DNA from: Trinickia dabaoshanensis
Lineage (GTDB): Bacteria > Pseudomonadota > Gammaproteobacteria > Burkholderiales > Burkholderiaceae
Direction: 5' to 3'
Assembly: GCF_002879885.1 (NCBI RefSeq)
Contig: NZ_PNYA01000021.1
Coordinates: 62,001-126,000 of the forward strand
DNA length: 64,000 bases
Made by a program: the position numbers and the translations under genes
Notes under the pieces: generated by a model
What the model saw: only the letters and a program-made list of their open reading frames with translations
The model's database searches: none
What the model was told of the DNA's origin: nothing
Shown: positions 53,343 through 62,372 of the stretch, piece by piece
How positions within the stretch are numbered: position 1 is the first letter of the stretch
Layout of the letters: each line of letters opens with the position of its first letter

Positions 53343-53783
53343 ATGAATAAATCCGATACGACCGAAAGCAAACCGGCATCCGAGTTGATCGACGAGCGCA
53401 TCGCGAATCTCGGCGACTGGCGAGGGGCGACGTTGAGCGCGATGCGAGAACTCATCAAGCAGGCTGAACCGAACGTCGTCGAGGAATGGAAATGGATGGG
53501 CACGCCGGTCTGGTCGCACGAAGGGATCATTTGCACGGGCGAGTCATATAAGTCCGTCGTCAAGCTCACGTTCGCGAAAGGCGCCTCGCTCGAGGACCCG
53601 AAGAAACTTTTCAATTCGAGCTTGGACGGCAACGTCAGGCGCGCCATCGATATCCGTGAGGGCGAAACGATCGACGCGAACGCATTCAAAGCACTGGTGC
53701 GCGAGGCCGTCGAACTCAATGCTTCGAAGGCGAAGGCGAAAAAGAAACCGAAAGCAAAGGCCTCAACTTCCGGCAAGCCATGA
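53343..53783 (+). CDS. DUF1801 protein
   Basis: The 146-residue protein has ATLSAMRELIKQAEPNVVEE and WKWMGTPVWSHEGIICTGES near residues 30-70, the YdhG-like DUF1801 pattern. The C-terminus is Lys-rich (KAKAKKKPKAKA), as in some nucleic-acid-binding members. Function unknown. It overlaps the TetR gene by four bases (ATGA), so the operon continues. Confidence 0.8.
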   Translation: MNKSDTTESKPASELIDERIANLGDWRGATLSAMRELIKQAEPNVVEEWKWMGTPVWSHEGIICTGESYKSVVKLTFAKGASLEDPKKLFNSSLDGNVRRAIDIREGETIDANAFKALVREAVELNASKAKAKKKPKAKASTSGKP

Positions 53784-54391
53784 GCGAACGATCTCCCCAA
53801 AAACAATACAGACCGCGCAAAGCGCCGAGCCAGGCGCGCTCGGAAGAAACGGTGGCGTCGATCGTCGAGGCCGCCGCTCAGGTGCTCGAAAGCGAGGGGT
53901 TCGAAGGGTTCAATACGAACGCCGTGGCGCGCCGCGCCGGCGTCAGCATCGGCTCGCTCTATCAGTACTTTCCGGGCAAGGACGCATTGACGGTCGCGCT
54001 CATTCGACGCGAAACGAAGCGGTTCCACGACGACATGGCGGTAGCGCTGACGCTGCGCAGCGCAAAAGCAGCGCTCGAATACCTGATCGGCGCCGCGGTG
54101 CGGCAGCAACTTCAACGGCCGGTGCTCGCCAAGCTCCTCGATATGGAGGAGAGCCGGCCGGGCCTAGCCGGCGAAGTGGGCAAACTCGACCTTGAAGCGT
54201 TGTTCGCAACGGTCGTGCAGCGCGCCATTCCCAAACACACCCGCCCCGAGGTCGCCGCAGGCGACTTGTTCGCTATCACACGCGGCATGGTGGATGCCGC
54301 GGGGCAGCGCGGCGAAACCGATCTCGAAGACCTGGAACGGCGGCTCAAAGCCGCCCTATTCGGCTACCTGTCGAAAGCCGGGGCCGATTAA
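53780..54391 (+). CDS. TetR-family transcriptional regulator
   Basis: The 203-residue regulator has FNTNAVARRAGVSIGSLYQY near residues 47-66 and a ligand-binding domain. It is translationally coupled to DUF1801, in the same direction as ArsR and SRPBCC. It has no divergent partner, so its target is probably elsewhere or the operon itself. Confidence 0.86.
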   Translation: MSERSPQKQYRPRKAPSQARSEETVASIVEAAAQVLESEGFEGFNTNAVARRAGVSIGSLYQYFPGKDALTVALIRRETKRFHDDMAVALTLRSAKAALEYLIGAAVRQQLQRPVLAKLLDMEESRPGLAGEVGKLDLEALFATVVQRAIPKHTRPEVAAGDLFAITRGMVDAAGQRGETDLEDLERRLKAALFGYLSKAGAD

Positions 54392-54597
54392 GGCGCGCCT
54401 CCCGCGCGGCAGCAAAATGCGAGTAAGCGCGGTGCACGGCGTCTCGCGCCGCGCGCGTGCGCCGCACCGGCGCTCGCTTCGCGGGCAAACGGCTCACGAC
54501 GCCCGATGCGAGTTGTTGAATGTGAGCTTTTACTTATATTCTGAAGTCCTCGAGCGGCACACGGCATGGGGCCTCGCCGCAACCGATGAGACTAACG

Positions 54598-55005
54598 ATG
54601 ACTGCCTTTATCAAGACGATGAAGCTCAACCACCTGAGCTTTCCTTCGGCCAACGCCGCTGTGACGACTCAATTCTTCGAACGGCATTTAGGTTTTACCG
54701 TTGCCGGAACGTGGGATAAATCGGCGATTTTGAAGCGTCCCGGCTTCGATGTCGTGATTGAACATGTTGACGACGCTATTCCGCAATGGCCGAAAAATTT
54801 TCATCTCGGCTTCGAATTGCCGAACTTGGCCGCTGTCCATGAGCTATACGCCAGCTTCAAGGAAGAAGGCGTCCAAATGGAAACGGAAATATTCAACAAT
54901 GGGCGCGGCTCGCGATTCTTTTGCCGCGAACCGGGAGGCGTGATGTTCGAAATCAATACCCGCTCGGATGCCTCGGAGCAGTATCAGGGCACCTTCGACG
55001 ACTGA
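54598..55005 (+). CDS. VOC-family (glyoxalase/bleomycin resistance-like) protein
   Basis: The 135-residue protein has LNHLSFPSANAAVTTQFFER at the start and FFCREPGGVMFEINTR at the end, the His and Glu of the VOC metal-site pattern. It may be an isomerase, a dioxygenase or a binding protein. The start could be 54586, 54598 or 54619. It stands alone downstream of the TetR operon. Confidence 0.75.
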   Translation: MTAFIKTMKLNHLSFPSANAAVTTQFFERHLGFTVAGTWDKSAILKRPGFDVVIEHVDDAIPQWPKNFHLGFELPNLAAVHELYASFKEEGVQMETEIFNNGRGSRFFCREPGGVMFEINTRSDASEQYQGTFDD

Positions 55006-55067
55006 CACATCAAGCGATCCGCGCCTACTCCAAGACTATCGCGAACCGATCCCGGGCCTGTTCACTC

Positions 55068-55103
55068 CCCCGGGCCGCCGTCCCTTGCTGCGGCGGCCCG
55101 GGG
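55068..55103. terminator. 13-base GC-rich hairpin after the VOC gene
   Basis: CCCCGGGCCGCCG and CGGCGGCCCGGGG form a perfect stem with a 10-base loop, 63 bases after the VOC stop. No T tract follows, so it may be an RNA-processing or boundary hairpin instead of a strong terminator. Confidence 0.45.
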
Positions 55104-55227
55104 CGGTCAGGACAATCCCGCGCTTCAGATTTTCCCTCTTCCAGCCGTTATCCATGCAGTTGGCACGCGCTCGCGCACAGGGCTCGACCGCTTCCAGACG
55201 CTAGATCTGGGCGGCAATGCGTGGAAA

Positions 55228-58176
55228 ATGAGTCTCTCTGACGGCATGGACAAACCTGGGATCGATAACGAAAACGAATACCGTGTGCCTGTCGGCGACT
55301 TGCACGTCGCCGTGATCCGGTACGACGCGACCGGCCGGCGGCGCTATATGAACCGCGCCGCGGTTGCCATGATGAGCGTGCCTCGCGACGGCGCGCCGGT
55401 CGTGCTCGCCGAATCGGAGCTGCTCTCGGCGCCGACGCTGCGGCGGTATTTGGACGCCATCGGCGAAGTAGCCGCGACGGGCATGGCGCGGGAGATGGAG
55501 TTGACGTTCGATGCCTTGCCCGAGGCCGAGCGCGAGCATTACCTCGTCCAGCTTGCAACCGATCCGGCTACCGACGAGGGCCCGGGCGTACTGGCGCTAT
55601 GCTTCAACATCACGCCGCGCAAGCGCGCGGAGGCGAAGCTGCGCGAGCGCGAATCGTTCCTTGCCTCACTGCTCGATACGATCCCCATTCCCGTGTTCTC
55701 CAAGGATAGGCAGGGGCGATATCTTCAGCTGAATAAGGCGTTTCAGGACTTTCTCGGCATCCCCAAGGAGCGGTTCGTCGGCAAGAGCGTGTTCGAGGTA
55801 AACCCTCAAGAACTGGCTCAAACGTACTATCTCAAGGACGAAGAGCTGTACACGAGCGGCGGGATTCAGCGCTACGAATTCAAGGCACGGAACGCGCAAG
55901 GGGAAGATCGCGAAGTCGAATTCAGCAAGGCGGTCTTTCATGACGCGGAAGGCCGTCAAGCCGGGCTGATCGGCGCGATATTGGATATTACGGAGCGCAA
56001 ACACGCGGAAACCGCATTACGCGCGCAGTATGAAAAAATACTGCAGCTCAATGAGCGTCTGCAAGACAAAGCGAGCGAACTATCGGAGGCCCGCGCTCAT
56101 TTGATGAACGTACTCCATACCATTCCGGATATGGTTTGGTTAAAGAGTACGAGCGGCGAATTCACGTTATGCAATCATGGGGTGGAGCGATTCGTCGGTA
56201 AATCTCGAACCGAAATACTCGGCAGAACCGATTACGACTTTTTCGAGGTGGGATTGGCCGATTTCTTCCGCGAGCGGGAGAAGGCCGCAATCGGCGCGAG
56301 GTGTGTTTGCGTGACCGACGAATGGGTCGTCAGCCCCGCCACGAGCGAACGCGTGTTGCTGGAAACGCGGCGCTTACCCGTGCTCGACGAGCAAGGCAAC
56401 GTCACCGGCGTATTGGCGGTGGCGCGCGACATCACGGAGCGCCGGCGCTTCGACGAAACGCTCGCCCGCCGCGAGCGCGAATTCAGAACGCTGGTCGAAC
56501 ACTCGCCCGATACGGTGGCCCGCTACGATCGAAACCTACGGCGCCTATACGTCAACCCTACGTTTGCCGGGCTCGCGGCCGGCGGATTGCAGGCCCTGCT
56601 CGGGAAAACGCCGACGGAGTATCCCGGCGGCCCACATACCGTTCTTTACGAGCGCGAACTCGAGGAGGTTTTCGTCGGCGCATCCGACCGGCAATTCGAA
56701 TTGCGATGGCAATCCGCCGACGGCAATCAACTTTGCCATCTGATTCGATTGACGCCCGAACTCGGGCCGGACGGCAAAGTTGAAACGGTGCTCGCGGTGG
56801 GACGCGACATCACGGAACTGCACGCCTCTCGGGAAAAGATACATCGTATGGCGTATTTCGATGCGCTGACGGGGCTGCCGAACCGCCGCTCGTTCAACGA
56901 GACGTTGCGCGCGCTCGCCTCTGATGCCGTGCAAAATCGCTTCACGGCCGTGATGATGATCGACATGGACCGCTTCAAGAGCGTGAACGATACGATGGGC
57001 CACGCGGTGGGCGACGAGTTGTTACGCGAAGCCGCGGCGCGTCTCTTATCGAGCGTGCGGCCCGGCGATACGGTTTCGCGTTTCGGCGGCGACGAGTTCG
57101 CCGTGTTGCTCCCGGACGTGCATAACCGAAGAACGATCGAACAAATTTCGACGACGATCATTCAGCGGCTCGGCGAGCGCTTCGTGCTCAACGGCAAGGA
57201 AGTGTTCATCTCTTGCAGCGTCGGTATCGCGCTTTACCCGATCGACAGCGCCGACGCGGACGATCTCTTGAAGTACGCCGATTCGGCGATGTATCTGGCC
57301 AAGCGTTCGGGCCGTCGCGGTTTCCGCTTTTATACGAACGACTTGACCGTCGAGGCCGCGGCCAATCTCGCGCTCGAATCGCAACTCAGGCGCGCGATCG
57401 AGCGAGGCGAGCTCGAACTGCACTTCCAGCCGCAAGTTGCGTTTCGCGATTCGGAAGTGCTCGGCTCGGAAGCGCTGCTCAGATGGAATCGACCCGGCAC
57501 GGGCTTCATCCCTCCGGACCAATTCATCCCCGTCGCGGAGGAAACCGGCCTCATCGTCGACATCGGCCGATGGGTGCTGCGTGAAGCCTGCCGCGCCGCC
57601 GCGCAATGGAACGCAGGCGGCGCGCGCCATACCGTCGCCGTGAATTTATCGGCCCGGCAGTTTCAGTCGCGCGGCTTCGTTCCGATGGTCGAAAAGATTC
57701 TCGCCGAGACGGGTTGCCACCCGCAATGGCTTGAACTGGAGATCACCGAAAGCCTGCTGCTCGACGAGGACGATTCGGTCGCCTATGCACTGTCCGCGTT
57801 CAAGCACATGGGGCTATCGATCGCCATCGACGACTTCGGCACCGGCTACTCGGCATTGAGTTATTTGACGCGCTTTCCGATCGATACGTTGAAGATCGAT
57901 AGGACCTTCATTCAAAAGGTCACGAGCGATCGCCGCCACGCCGAACTCGTGAAGGCGATTCTGTCGATCTCGCGCTGCCTAGGACATCGCGTCGTGGCCG
58001 AAGGCGTCGAGACGATGGAGCAAGCGTCGTTTTTGAATGTTTACGGTTGCGAGGTGGCGCAAGGCTTCCTGTACAGCCGGCCGCTGACGAAGCCCGAAAT
58101 AGGATTGCTGCCCCGGTATTTGACGCCCAGGGAGGAGGCCGAGGCGAGCGTCGATGCGGAAACGGACGCAGGGTAA
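55228..58176 (+). CDS. PAS-GGDEF-EAL cyclic-di-GMP signalling protein
   Basis: The 982-residue protein has several PAS domains in about residues 30-540 (e.g. LDTIPIPVFSKDRQGRYLQL, LVEHSPDTVARYDRNLRRLY) with a coiled-coil-like linker near 262-292. A GGDEF domain has FGGDEFAVLLP near residue 616, and an EAL domain has SEALLRW near 746 and DDFGTGYSALSYL near 868. Both catalytic signatures are intact, so synthesis and degradation of c-di-GMP are possible. No membrane segment is seen, so it is cytosolic and senses an internal signal. Confidence 0.92.
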   Translation: MSLSDGMDKPGIDNENEYRVPVGDLHVAVIRYDATGRRRYMNRAAVAMMSVPRDGAPVVLAESELLSAPTLRRYLDAIGEVAATGMAREMELTFDALPEAEREHYLVQLATDPATDEGPGVLALCFNITPRKRAEAKLRERESFLASLLDTIPIPVFSKDRQGRYLQLNKAFQDFLGIPKERFVGKSVFEVNPQELAQTYYLKDEELYTSGGIQRYEFKARNAQGEDREVEFSKAVFHDAEGRQAGLIGAILDITERKHAETALRAQYEKILQLNERLQDKASELSEARAHLMNVLHTIPDMVWLKSTSGEFTLCNHGVERFVGKSRTEILGRTDYDFFEVGLADFFREREKAAIGARCVCVTDEWVVSPATSERVLLETRRLPVLDEQGNVTGVLAVARDITERRRFDETLARREREFRTLVEHSPDTVARYDRNLRRLYVNPTFAGLAAGGLQALLGKTPTEYPGGPHTVLYERELEEVFVGASDRQFELRWQSADGNQLCHLIRLTPELGPDGKVETVLAVGRDITELHASREKIHRMAYFDALTGLPNRRSFNETLRALASDAVQNRFTAVMMIDMDRFKSVNDTMGHAVGDELLREAAARLLSSVRPGDTVSRFGGDEFAVLLPDVHNRRTIEQISTTIIQRLGERFVLNGKEVFISCSVGIALYPIDSADADDLLKYADSAMYLAKRSGRRGFRFYTNDLTVEAAANLALESQLRRAIERGELELHFQPQVAFRDSEVLGSEALLRWNRPGTGFIPPDQFIPVAEETGLIVDIGRWVLREACRAAAQWNAGGARHTVAVNLSARQFQSRGFVPMVEKILAETGCHPQWLELEITESLLLDEDDSVAYALSAFKHMGLSIAIDDFGTGYSALSYLTRFPIDTLKIDRTFIQKVTSDRRHAELVKAILSISRCLGHRVVAEGVETMEQASFLNVYGCEVAQGFLYSRPLTKPEIGLLPRYLTPREEAEASVDAETDAG

Positions 58177-58281
58177 AACCGCAATAGCCGCTCAGGCACG
58201 GAAAATGCGCGGCTCGGCGCATTTGTCGTAAGTTTCATGCTTCGAGGCAAGCATGAAGCCCAACCGCCGGAGACTCGAGCA

Positions 58282-59427
58282 ATGCTCAAAGTTTGGACAA
58301 GTGCTATTGGCATCGTGCTCGCGTCGAGCATCCTCCTTACAACCGGCGCGAGGGCCTCGACGCTCCTGAGCCAGGCGCCGACAGCCGACGCGCGCGTCGT
58401 GCGCCTCACGTCTTCGCCGGTTCAGGCTGATCGCGGCAAACTCGTCGTCTCCGCAATTTCCCCGGCAGGCGGCAAGCATGTGGACGTCTACCTCGGGGAT
58501 GAACTCAGTCATTCCTTCGCACCGATCGGCAAAATCGACGACCCGGCTTTTGCATCGGGTCTGTGTTGCGGCACGTTGTTCGAGTTGCCTAAACAGATCG
58601 GATCGCTACCGAAGGGCGCGCTCTTGTGGGCCGCATCGGTGGGACAGAACGCCCCTAACCGCCGGATGGCGATCAAAGTCTATGTCAGCGAAGACGAGGG
58701 CCGCACGTGGCGCTATTCGAGCGAAATCGACAGCCCGAATCAGGGCGGGCTTTGGGAGCCGGAATTTACCGTCGATCGAAGCGGCACACTGGTGATGTTC
58801 TTCTCCGACGAGACCGATAAAGCCCGGCACTCTCAAACGATCAAGAAAGCGAGAAGCGACGACGGCACGAATTGGCGAGACATCGGCTATGTCGTTGCCA
58901 GCGATATCCAGGCGGACCGCCCCGGTATGCCGGTCACTCGACGCCTTGCCAACGGACGCTGGATGATGACCTACGAGCTGGGCGGTCCGGCGCATTTCAT
59001 CGTCTACTACCGGCTTTCCGACGACGGGTGGAACTGGGGCACACCATCGAACGTAGGCAACGAGATCCGATTGCCGAACGGCGCATTTCCAGCGCACGCA
59101 CCTCGCTTTACCGTCATGCCGGACGGCGCGATCGCCCTCGTGGGTCAACTCGTGGAAACGCCGAACTTGAAGCGCGGAGCACGCAACGGCCGCGTGCTAC
59201 TCGAAAACGCAGCCGGCGACCCGGCCACCCCTTGGCGCACCCTACCCGCTCCCCTTCCGGTGCCCGACGCGTGCAGTGAAACGTGCCCCGATCACCAATG
59301 GTGTCCCAACTACTCCTCGGCGCTCTTACCCTCCGCCGACGGCACACAGGTACTCGAATTCGCCTCTCATTGGACGAGCGGGGCATGCATGACATCTTAT
59401 GGATGGGGGGCTTGGCGCAACCCCTAA
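58282..59427 (+). CDS. Secreted sialidase-fold (BNR/Asp-box) protein
   Basis: The 381-residue protein has an N-terminal signal peptide (VWTSAIGIVLASSILLTTGA) with cleavage near 24-26. At least three Asp-box-like motifs appear (SEDEGRTW, SDDGTNW, SDDGWNW), giving a six-bladed beta-propeller of the sialidase/exo-glycosidase superfamily. Cys-rich segments near 107-108 and the C-terminus could form disulfides. Catalytic residues are not certain. ATG 58282 follows GGAGACTCGAGC. It is the last gene before the T4BSS block, on the opposite strand. Confidence 0.72.
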   Translation: MLKVWTSAIGIVLASSILLTTGARASTLLSQAPTADARVVRLTSSPVQADRGKLVVSAISPAGGKHVDVYLGDELSHSFAPIGKIDDPAFASGLCCGTLFELPKQIGSLPKGALLWAASVGQNAPNRRMAIKVYVSEDEGRTWRYSSEIDSPNQGGLWEPEFTVDRSGTLVMFFSDETDKARHSQTIKKARSDDGTNWRDIGYVVASDIQADRPGMPVTRRLANGRWMMTYELGGPAHFIVYYRLSDDGWNWGTPSNVGNEIRLPNGAFPAHAPRFTVMPDGAIALVGQLVETPNLKRGARNGRVLLENAAGDPATPWRTLPAPLPVPDACSETCPDHQWCPNYSSALLPSADGTQVLEFASHWTSGACMTSYGWGAWRNP

Positions 59428-59538
59428 GGGTCGTCGCGCGTAACGGTGTCACGGCATGGATCGGCGGCCCGCCATTCAAACCCGATGATCGGAGCGCGGC
59501 GCGGCCATGGTTGGCTGCCGCTAACCGGCCCGGGTCCC

Positions 59539-61788
59539 TCAGTGGCTGCGCGCGCTGCCGCCTGCCGACCTCAAACCGGCAGACGACGAACCCTGCCCGC
59601 TTTGAGGAGCCCGCCCAATCGAATGACCGTCCGCGCTCGCTTGGTTCGTATGCGACTCGAAACCATGCTTGACCCCCTCGCCAAAGCCGGTTCGCGCGGA
59701 TGCCAATTGCCCGCCGATCCATGAGAATAAGTTATCGGGAAGCGTATGCACGAGGCTGAAGGCCGAATTGCAGAGCGTCTGGCACATCCCTACGTAGAGC
59801 ACGAGGAAGCCGATAAACTCTATCAGCCCCGACAACGAGCCGTATTGCGTGTTTCTCACTGCGATGCCGAACATCGTATTGAGCAGGCTGCCGAGCACGA
59901 TCACGCTCGCCCCCGCAAGCAAGAAGCCGAATACCATCACGACGGGACGCAGCATGACATTGAGCAAGAAGACGTAGCCGTGCTGCGTCCGGTGCCCAAG
60001 CCCCTCTCCGTCGCCGTCGAGGTGCGTCATCGCCCATAGCGGAGAGGCCACCATCGCTTCGGCCACCACCATGAACCACGACACGACCCCGCCGAACCAA
60101 ACGATGAACGGCAACATCGGCATATAGACAGACAGCATCACCCCGAAGAAGAACAGTGTGACGGCCATCGCTACCGCGAATGGCTCGGCCTGAGCGGGGA
60201 CGCCCGCTTTGCCCGCGGCAGGCTGGGCCGCCGCGGTGCCCGCCGGTGAGCCGGCCGCCGAGTTAGCCGGATTCTTTCCCGCGCCCGCATTCCCGCTAGG
60301 AAGGTATCGGTCGAGATACTCCACGGTCTCGTGGATGATTTTGTCGCCTACGCTCTTCATCACGATCAGCGGATTGAGCGGCAAGCCATTGTTCGGTCGA
60401 GTGACGGTGCTCATGAGATCCTCGACCTGACCCACGAGATTCGCGCCGGGAAACAATTGCGCAAGGACATCGATGCCCATATCTTGCGTAACGTTTCCGG
60501 CAAACAAGTTGCTGGACGTCGCCATGGTCGACGTTCCGGTCGAGGTCGATGCATCCTGCTGAAGTTGCAGCGCGTAGGCCGCCATCACACTTTGATAGAG
60601 CTGCGGATAGGGCAGATTGGAGAGGTCCGTTGGAGGTACCGCGACCGGCACCGTGTCGGCCAACTCCTCGAGTTGCGAGCTCGTCTGCGCGAAGGTTTGA
60701 TACCACGAGCCAAGCATGATCCAACCGTCCCGCGTGAGTTCCGTCCCGATGTCGCCGGCAACCCCCGTGAGCGAACTCGAGGCACTGGTCACGGTAGCTT
60801 GCACTTCAGTTTGATACGCCTTCGCGGCGTCCTCGATCGTAGCTTGTGGGTCGATCGGCTGCGATTGATTGTTGACTGCGGCGACATATGCCTGGGCCGC
60901 ACTCGCGAGCGTCGCCTGCAACGAAACGAGCGCTTGTCCCTGGGCGGATAGAAGCTGTTGTTGCACCGAGGCCATATCGGCCGTATAAGCCGATAAGGCC
61001 GAGGAGGACGAAGTCTGCGCCGGTGTTTGTGCGTTTCCCGTTATCTGCGCGCCGCCGCAAGACAACCCGTTTCGATTCATCAACACGACTTTCATGCTCG
61101 TCGTGTTCGCGCTGAACGTCTCGCCGGGGTCGGCGTCGACGTTCGCGTCGCCTTGCAAATTCGCGACCGCCTGATTCGCCGCGGCGGCGCAAAGATTCGA
61201 TTCGAACAAGCTGCGCGTGAGCGCCGTCACCTGCGGCACGACCGGCGTCGCGATCAGCGTTCCCCCGTTCGTCAGCACGTTCACCGCGGACGACATCGAC
61301 AGATTGGCAATGCCCACGCCCATCATCGTCGCCCACAACATGATGACCTGCGCGCCGCAGTATCCGCCGAACATCGGCACGAGCCCCGTAAAGCCCACGC
61401 CCATGCGAATGATGAACCAAGGGGACGACTTCTTTTGGCCCAAGAATTCCCCATCCTGACCCGTCGCGATCATCGCGGAGCCGAAGTGGTACATGGCCCA
61501 CAGCACGCCCACGGCCAGAATGCACGAATTCAAAACGAGGAAGACTTGCGAAATCAATCCGCCCGAAGCCGTGCCGGTCGTGGCCGAACCGCCCGACAGC
61601 GGATTCGATGCGATCGCCCCATAGATGAGCTGCAAGGCGGACATCGATTTGTCGGTACCGTTCGATGCCGCGCTCGTGATAGAGCCGATCGATTGCGTCG
61701 ATGCCACTTGCGCGAACGCCGCGCTCGAAAGCGCCCATAGCGAGGCGAATGCGACGAAGCTGCGTACTCGTCCAGCGATTGCCGTCAT
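59539..61788 (-). CDS. traY: TraY/DotA-family membrane protein of a type IVB secretion or conjugation system
   Basis: The 749-residue protein has an N-terminal signal-like segment (residues 1-26) and hydrophobic segments near 80-105, 130-160, 540-590, 615-650 and 655-700, with a long periplasmic-type region of about 350 residues between. The C-terminal region FIGFLVLYVGMCQTLCNSAF fits the DotA/TraY family, a polytopic inner-membrane component of IncI conjugation and the Dot/Icm system. It follows the TraX-like gene by 53 bases in one leftward operon and is the last gene of the visible cluster. Confidence 0.8.
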   Translation of the reverse strand: MTAIAGRVRSFVAFASLWALSSAAFAQVASTQSIGSITSAASNGTDKSMSALQLIYGAIASNPLSGGSATTGTASGGLISQVFLVLNSCILAVGVLWAMYHFGSAMIATGQDGEFLGQKKSSPWFIIRMGVGFTGLVPMFGGYCGAQVIMLWATMMGVGIANLSMSSAVNVLTNGGTLIATPVVPQVTALTRSLFESNLCAAAANQAVANLQGDANVDADPGETFSANTTSMKVVLMNRNGLSCGGAQITGNAQTPAQTSSSSALSAYTADMASVQQQLLSAQGQALVSLQATLASAAQAYVAAVNNQSQPIDPQATIEDAAKAYQTEVQATVTSASSSLTGVAGDIGTELTRDGWIMLGSWYQTFAQTSSQLEELADTVPVAVPPTDLSNLPYPQLYQSVMAAYALQLQQDASTSTGTSTMATSSNLFAGNVTQDMGIDVLAQLFPGANLVGQVEDLMSTVTRPNNGLPLNPLIVMKSVGDKIIHETVEYLDRYLPSGNAGAGKNPANSAAGSPAGTAAAQPAAGKAGVPAQAEPFAVAMAVTLFFFGVMLSVYMPMLPFIVWFGGVVSWFMVVAEAMVASPLWAMTHLDGDGEGLGHRTQHGYVFLLNVMLRPVVMVFGFLLAGASVIVLGSLLNTMFGIAVRNTQYGSLSGLIEFIGFLVLYVGMCQTLCNSAFSLVHTLPDNLFSWIGGQLASARTGFGEGVKHGFESHTNQASADGHSIGRAPQSGQGSSSAGLRSAGGSARSH

Positions 61789-61841
61789 CTCAATGCTCCG
61801 AATCGTTGCGCCTGCGAATGCACGCGGATGTCATGCATGCA

Positions 61842-62372
61842 TCAACCGAATAGATGGGGGTTGAACAAGCGCTTGATCGCGCCCTTGCGCGCGAAGAACT
61901 GCCGATAGCCGCCAAGCGGTTCGTCGGGCGCCGCGCGGCCCGTTTCGATCTGCCAGATGCGATGTTCGTATTTGAGCGCGAACAAGCAGCAAAGGCCGAC
62001 GAATAAGAGTCCCACGAACGCGCCGAAGAGATTGCGGCCACCTAGGCTGCCGATGACGAAGCTTGCCGAGACGAACGCCACGGCCATCGAGACTTGCTTC
62101 CTTTGCAGGCATGAGCGTTCGATCGCCTCCAAGGGCAGCGCATCGGCTGCGCGCAACGCCATCGCCTCGTTGAACGTGCGCGAATGCGGATTCACGCGCC
62201 GTTCGGACAGTTCGCGGTGGCGGTCGGCAATCGTACGCATGCCCCCCGTCGCGGTCTCCTTCATCGACGCCGCGGCGCGAATCACCGCATAACCGGGCAC
62301 GAGATAGAGTCCTGCCCGCCAAGCGCGCGACCGCTTACGCGATCTCTCCTGCGGTTCTTGCGCGTCGCTCAT
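61842..62372 (-). CDS. traX: TraX-like protein of the type IVB cluster
   Basis: The 176-residue protein has a basic N-terminus, one or two hydrophobic segments near residues 95-135 (VAFVSASFVIGSLGGRNLFG) and a C-terminal FFARKGAIKRLFNPHLFG. In the IncI plasmid R64 a protein of this size, TraX, lies between TraU/TraW and TraY. The order here is the same, but assignment is by position and size and not by recognised motif. Its start overlaps the TraU-like stop by ATGA, so the genes are translationally coupled. Confidence 0.55.
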   Translation of the reverse strand: MSDAQEPQERSRKRSRAWRAGLYLVPGYAVIRAAASMKETATGGMRTIADRHRELSERRVNPHSRTFNEAMALRAADALPLEAIERSCLQRKQVSMAVAFVSASFVIGSLGGRNLFGAFVGLLFVGLCCLFALKYEHRIWQIETGRAAPDEPLGGYRQFFARKGAIKRLFNPHLFG

